DNA of 64,000 bases from assembly GCA_023974075.1 (NCBI GenBank), contig CM043793.1:7496788-7560787 (forward strand), read 5' to 3'. A program made the translations under genes and the position numbers. This document shows positions 59,753-64,000 of this stretch, piece after piece (positions within the stretch are counted from its first letter, which is position 1; every line of letters starts with the position of its first letter). The DNA comes from Chaenocephalus aceratus. Lineage: Eukaryota; Chordata; Actinopteri; Perciformes; Channichthyidae. Below the pieces are notes generated by a model, which saw only the letters and a list, made by a program, of their open reading frames with translations, searched no databases and was not told the origin of the DNA.

Positions 59753-59944
59753 ACATTTTTTATCACCCTTTTATTTTTATTTTTATTTATTTTTATTTAT
59801 TTTATTGCTTTTTAATTAATTCTACCGTATTGTATAATGTTTATTTATACTGTTCATGCTCACTACTTGTAGCACTTCGGGATTTGCATTCAAATATGAA
59901 GTGCTTTATAAATGGAACTCATTATTATTATTATTATTATTATT
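59172..59944 (+). mobile_element. LINE C 3' fragment with (ATT)n tail
   Basis: ORF2 C-terminus plus 3' end tttgcattcaaatatgaagt gctttataaatgg-type sequence and (att)n. Left flank gactacatggatg and right flank ttaataagaacgg are adjacent in the sister copy at 25196-25215, which fixes the insertion. Confidence 0.88.
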
Positions 59945-60819
59945 TAATAAGAACGGAGGGCTACTGTAAACGCATCAAGAGACTTTTGCTTTATGAACGT
60001 GGACAACAATATAACATATATTCTTCATCACCAAGGTTGGAATTGAATAAAAAAAGTAAAGTGAAACTTATGCTTGTCACCCTCACACGTATTAATCCAC
60101 ATGATTGTATGAAAAGATGACCCGGAAGTCCCTCAGTGGCAGCCATGATAAGTGCCGTTCGAATTCTCTAGTCTAGACGATAGGCAAGGAGGTTTCAAAC
60201 TTCCTTTATAACCTCCTTTAGCTTAGGAACCACTGGACCTCCCTTGACGAAAGGAGAGGAAAAAATGCTGCCCCACAATTCCTTGCAGCCGCAGCATTTG
60301 CCGTCACTCAACAGTCGGCCGTTCACAGAAACAACCGATTATGACCGAGAATTGATATCATGAAAGTTACAGTGCTTATTAAGCTTTTTAAAACGTATGT
60401 GGTAAGTTGCCAAAGTGCTTTGTTCTGAATGTTCATCAGTATTATAATAAAAAAGAGAAATATGAACGTTAGTTTTTTACTGAAATGATAAAATAAAGTC
60501 AATCTTTACTGAGCTGTGTGGGGTTTGTTCAACTTTTAAAAGATGTTTGAATGGTGATATACACAGTGATAGATGTTAAGGACTAACGTTTATAATAAAT
60601 ACATTTGTATTGATTTTAAGATCTTTTCATACAATCATACGTATTGGGATAATTTGTATTAATGTGGACCGGAGGGAGAGGGTGACGAGCATCAGTTTCA
60701 CTTTCCTTTTTTATTTAAATTCCAACTTTGGTCATGAAGAATATGTTTCTCTGTTGTCCAAAAAATAAGAGAATAAAGGAAAAACAGGTATGAAATATTA
60801 TATGACAGTAAAACAAGAA

Positions 60820-60985
60820 TAGCACTTTACCCCTGCTTACACCTATATGCCCTACGCTGATTATCGAGCCTTCGTAGTAACAGTCGCTGGTGTACTGTGT
60901 ATGTGCGTGGGGAGTGTTGCAGTAGAAAATTCCACTGTGGGCTAACCCCCGAATGTTTCCAGGTCCAGGCGACGCCCCTGGCTAA
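60820..60985. mobile_element. Fragment related to hAT 45159-46368
   Basis: ttacccctgcttacacctat ... gagtgttgcagtagaaaatt matches 46150-46255; it ends gtccaggcgacgcccctg, a plausible hAT right end. The left end is missing. Confidence 0.65.
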
Positions 60986-61129
60986 CAGTAACATGTCGAT
61001 AGAGATATATTCATACACAAACACAGAATATATGTATGTACTGTATTTGTAGCTAACAGTAATGTTATTAGCATATAATACTGATACTAATGTAATTTCA
61101 GGTTGAGTATAGCTTGAGTGTATATAGGC

Positions 61130-61186
61130 CTATATATATTTATTGATATATACACACACATATATATATATATATATATAAATAAA
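61130..61186. repeat. (TA)n-rich simple repeat
   Basis: tatatatatttattgatatatacacacaca(ta)n. Confidence 0.85.
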
Positions 61187-61196
61187 CATGTCAATA

Positions 61197-61733
61197 GAGA
61201 TAGAGTCTTCTGACTGGCCACAAAAAGCGTGACCACATCACCCCAATTCTGGCCTCACTGCACTGGCTTCCAATTCGGTTCCGAATTGATTTTAAAATCA
61301 TTTTATTTGTTTTTAAAGCCCTAAATGGGCTGGCTCCGGCCTATATAGCCGAACTCCTCCATCGCTACACCCCAGGCAGAGCTTCTGCTGACCAGCTGTT
61401 GCTGATAGAGCCCAAGACCAGGCTCAAAACCTGAGGGCACCGAGCCTTCGCATCAGCGGGCCCCAGGCTCTGGAATAGTCTGCCCCTCCATGTGAGGTCG
61501 GCCCAGATACTAGGGGTTTTTAAATCTTCACTAAAAACACACTTTTTCACTCTGGCCTTCCAGTCAAAGCGGAGTATGACACCTGACTATTCCCTGTGTT
61601 ATTGTTTTTTATATTTCTGTTTTTAATTATTGTGATTGTAGTAATGTGTTTTTACTTTTTATTACATGTACAGCACTTTGGCTCGACCAAAAATCGCTTT
61701 TAAATGTGTTATATAAATAAAACTTGATTTGAT
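61197..61733 (+). mobile_element. LINE D 3' fragment, TSD ATAGAGATA
   Basis: KRDHITPILASLHWLPIRF-like block (61228-61290), WNSLPLHVRS-type end and tail cgcttttaaatgtgttatat aaataaaact. Flanked by atagagata (about 61188-61197 and 61733-61741). A frame break occurs near 61430. Confidence 0.82.
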
Positions 61734-61869
61734 AGAGATATATTTATACACAAACACAGAACAAAATATGCTCTTCACTTATTTAACCCTTTTTACCAAG
61801 GCCCCTGTACTGCAGGATCAACTTAAGCGTCCCTGTCCTGGACAGGTTTTTCAATGACCAGGATACACG

Positions 61870-62792
61870 CCCTGATTTCAGGCTGAGCAGGGAGTCCCTG
61901 AAAGTGCTGCTGGACCTCCTGGGTCAGGACAGGAGACACGGCTGGGGGGCCACAATCGAGACCCTGGTGTTCCTGTTCTGGCTGGCAAGTGGGGCATCAT
62001 GCAGGGTGGTCTCCAGAGTTTTTGGGATGCCTAGATCCACTGTGAATCGGATTGTCCACAGAGTGACTGAGGAGGTGGCCATTCGCCACCAGGTCATCCA
62101 CCTCCCCAGGACAGCAGAAGACCTGGAGGCAGTTTCGCGTGGGTTCACAGGGCTGGCCAGACACAGCCTTCAGAAAAGCTGCTGGAGCAATCGACGGCTG
62201 CCATGTCCGCATCGTGCCACCAAGCGGCCCTGATGGTGACTGCTTTAAAAACAGGAAACTGTTCAGCTCAATTTTGCTGCAGGCTGTTTGTGACCATCAG
62301 GGCCGCTTCATCGACACGTACGTGGGCTGGCCTGGGTCAGTCCACGATTCTAGAGTGCTCCGCCACAGCCCACTCTATAGGGCACTATATCCTCGCAGAC
62401 GGGGGGTACCCCTGCCTCCAACATCCACTCCCTACAAACGCCCGCTGCAAGGTGTGGGACCCCAGCGCTTCAACAGCCATCACTCCCGGGCACGCTCCAT
62501 CATCGAGCGTGCCTTCGGGATGATGAACACACGATTCAGGAGCATCTTCCTGCAAGCGCTGGAGGTGCACCACACCTTTGTTCCTCAAGTAAGTAATCAC
62601 TCATTAGGACATTTTAATAATACTGAAGAGTAGATCTGACATGAGTTATTTTTTTGAGGAGGTAAACATATATATTTATGCCAATTTTAAAATGTCAGGT
62701 CATAACAGCATGTGCCGTCCTCCACAACATCTGCATTGGGGCCGGCGACATCATGGCCCCAGAAGAGGACATTGGTGACCACGATTATGTGT
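61870..62792 (+). pseudogene. Harbinger transposase (HARBI1-like)
   Basis: Frame 61904-62233: TLVFLFWLASGASCRVVSRV and FGMPRSTVNRIVHRV (helix-turn-helix). It then changes frame near 62150 to 62139-62633: AAGAIDGCHVRI (first Asp), YVGWPGSVHDSRVL (second Asp) and RARSIIERAFGMM (Glu), a DDE triad in the DDE_4 family order. A further two-frame wobble near 62395 (LADGGYPCL in another frame). A likely second exon at 62698-62792 after a GT-AG intron encodes VITACAVLHNICIGAGD. At least two frameshifts make it non-functional. Confidence 0.87.
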
Positions 62793-63199
62793 AAAAAGTA
62801 TGTAAAACAATTGAAGAGCAGTGATCAAATAACCGTGTGCAATATTTATATACATCTTTTGTTCTTATCTGCTGCTGAAAACATCTTAGTGACATGGCAG
62901 CCGTCGATTGCGTCCGCCCTGCGAACCCTAATGACAATCCGACAGTGGAGAGAAGCATCCCCAACACTCTGGAGACCACCCCAAATTAAGCCCCACCCAC
63001 CATCAGAGGACACCAGGGTCCTAATTGTGGCAGCCTATCCAGGACTCCCTGCTCAGCCTGAATGTGTATATAGTTTAAATGTTGTTGTATTTGTATGTTG
63101 TTTTATTTGTATGTTGTTCCATAAAATAAATCATAAGTTTCATATTGCTCATTATTTATTTATTTATCTGCTAATTTTTCTAGGAGAGAAAAAAGCCTA

Positions 63200-63427
63200 T
63201 TAAGGTTCTCCCTGCACTCCTGGCTCTCCTCTACCTCCCTCTGCTGCTTCATGTCCTCTCTGATGAGGTCCATTAGCCCATCTTTTAGGCCGTGATGGTC
63301 CTGCCTCAACCTGATCCTCGTCCTCCTCCTCCTCCACTGCTGAACATGGCTGTGGCGTGTCCTCTGGAATAGAGGATATTAGGACAGGCGGGCAGATGGA
63401 GGGCCTCTGTCCTAATATCTCATCCAT
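63200..63427 (-). pseudogene. Harbinger second ORF, C-terminal part
   Basis: On the - strand, MDEILGQRPSICPPVLISS with an acidic EEEEDEDQ run and a basic end. It lies tail-to-tail with the transposase, in the place of the Myb/MADF-like accessory protein of PIF/Harbinger. The Myb part is not seen, so the assignment rests on position. Confidence 0.45.
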
Positions 63428-63480
63428 TTGGACAAACCATGGCCAAGTTGCAGCAGTGGGTTTCCCACCGACTCCCTCTC

Positions 63481-64000
63481 CTGACCCTGGGTATTTGCAA
63501 TCCTAAAGGCAGAGTAAAACACTCATGGCAGTACAACAATATATCTCTTTATATTATTTAATAGTTTAACATTTATTTTCTTACTGTTTATAGTGTTTAT
63601 TGTAAATGTATTCTTAGTTAGTCTCATAAGTTAAAGTAGTTTCTATGCTTTTATATTGAAGGCATGTTTGGGCACTGGGTGATTAGAGCACCCGGTGCAA
63701 TTGTATATATTGGAGACAGGTGGGTTTTGGGAGCCAGAGCACTAGTAGGCAAACGGTTTTTTTACCAGGGTGTTTAAAGCCACACAAAGGAAAGCCATAG
63801 GAACGGCTTAAGGAAAAGAGGTATAGGAAACCTGTTCATTGTACTTTATTATTGGAATAAAATGCACAAATGGAGGTTCTTGTCTGGACTTGGATGATCA
63901 TTGCCCTGCGTAAGATCTGCTAACTAGTGCCTCAGCGGCTGTTTTAGTTCTATAGGATTTTGGCCGCTACATATCCTCCAAATCTGGGGAAAGTAGGCCG
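63481..64000. other. Unassigned end of window
   Basis: AT-rich to 63660, then sequence with an aataaa (63860) and a possible LTR-like end gccgctaca (63963-63971). Only one edge is visible so no element is called. Confidence 0.35.

Larger units (their letters stand above)
58985..60760. mobile_element. Two head-to-head copies of the TIR repeat family, one with a LINE
   Basis: 59085-59170 plus 59945-60110 matches 25160-25420 in direct orientation; 60112-60760 matches 25300-25935 inverted. The first copy is split by the LINE at 59172-59944. Outer ends are not the family termini, so both copies are partial. Confidence 0.75.
61770..63480 (+). mobile_element. PIF/Harbinger DNA transposon, decayed
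   Basis: Carries a DDE transposase on the + strand with two exons and a second, acidic ORF on the - strand, the two-gene arrangement known for PIF/Harbinger. Terminal inverted repeats were not found, so limits are approximate. Confidence 0.75.

Noticed and set aside
63660..63971. Possible LTR
   Set aside because: It has an aataaa and an aca end, but no second copy, no primer site and the window ends, so it cannot be supported.

Overview
This is vertebrate, almost certainly teleost fish, nuclear DNA. One split host gene with GT-AG introns runs on the + strand across most of the window, and its introns are packed with fish-type mobile elements: DIRS-like tyrosine-recombinase retrotransposons, a Gmr1-like Ty3/Gypsy element, L2/CR1/Rex-like LINEs, many hAT derivatives and PIF/Harbinger. 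There is no bacterial-type operon, CRISPR array or rRNA.

Host gene: 14 coding exons from about 4968 to 57168, with a polyA signal near 58446, can be read in phase as a 431-codon protein matching the GRAM-domain, single-membrane-span family of GRAMD2B (GRAMD3). Order: variable N-terminus (exons 1-3), GRAM domain (exons 4-7), Ser-rich and polar linker (exons 8-10), transmembrane helix (exons 11-12), short C-terminal tail (exons 13-14). The coding sequence is only about 1.3 kb of a 52-kb span; intron 8 alone is 18.5 kb.

Layout. 1-4395: 3' part of a decayed DIRS-like element (RT, RNase H, tyrosine recombinase, internal complementary region, right terminal repeat), the last interrupted by a hAT MITE. 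4597-4918: (CA)n and (CAGA)n just upstream of exon 1. Intron 1 (5054-9820): an inverted-repeat element holding a hAT element holding an L2-like LINE. Intron 5 (12289-19317): a TIR element with a minisatellite-bearing hAT inside, an interrupted short-unit repeat, and a BED-finger hAT derivative. Intron 7: a second copy of that hAT. Intron 8: one LINE (23155-41075) split by a 14.7-kb DIRS-like element, which itself carries a TIR element, a nearly intact Gmr1-like retrotransposon (27523-33539) and a smaller DIRS derivative. Intron 9: a LINE on the - strand. Intron 10: two hAT insertions, one a three-level nest ending in a long-TIR element (48271-51054). Intron 13: a TTAA-flanked element with CA repeats. 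Downstream of the gene: LINE tails, an inverted pair of repeat copies, and a PIF/Harbinger element with transposase and an oppositely oriented second ORF.

The most informative results are structural. Two DIRS insertions can be placed to within a few bases because the interrupted host reading frame resumes on the other side without a target duplication. Nine insertions have target duplications readable at both ends. The Gmr1-like element has integrase ahead of reverse transcriptase, a tRNA-Pro-type primer site and nearly identical LTRs, with one 7-bp duplication breaking gag. No wholly new biological system is evident; the novelty is in nesting, exact junctions and possible effects on the host gene.
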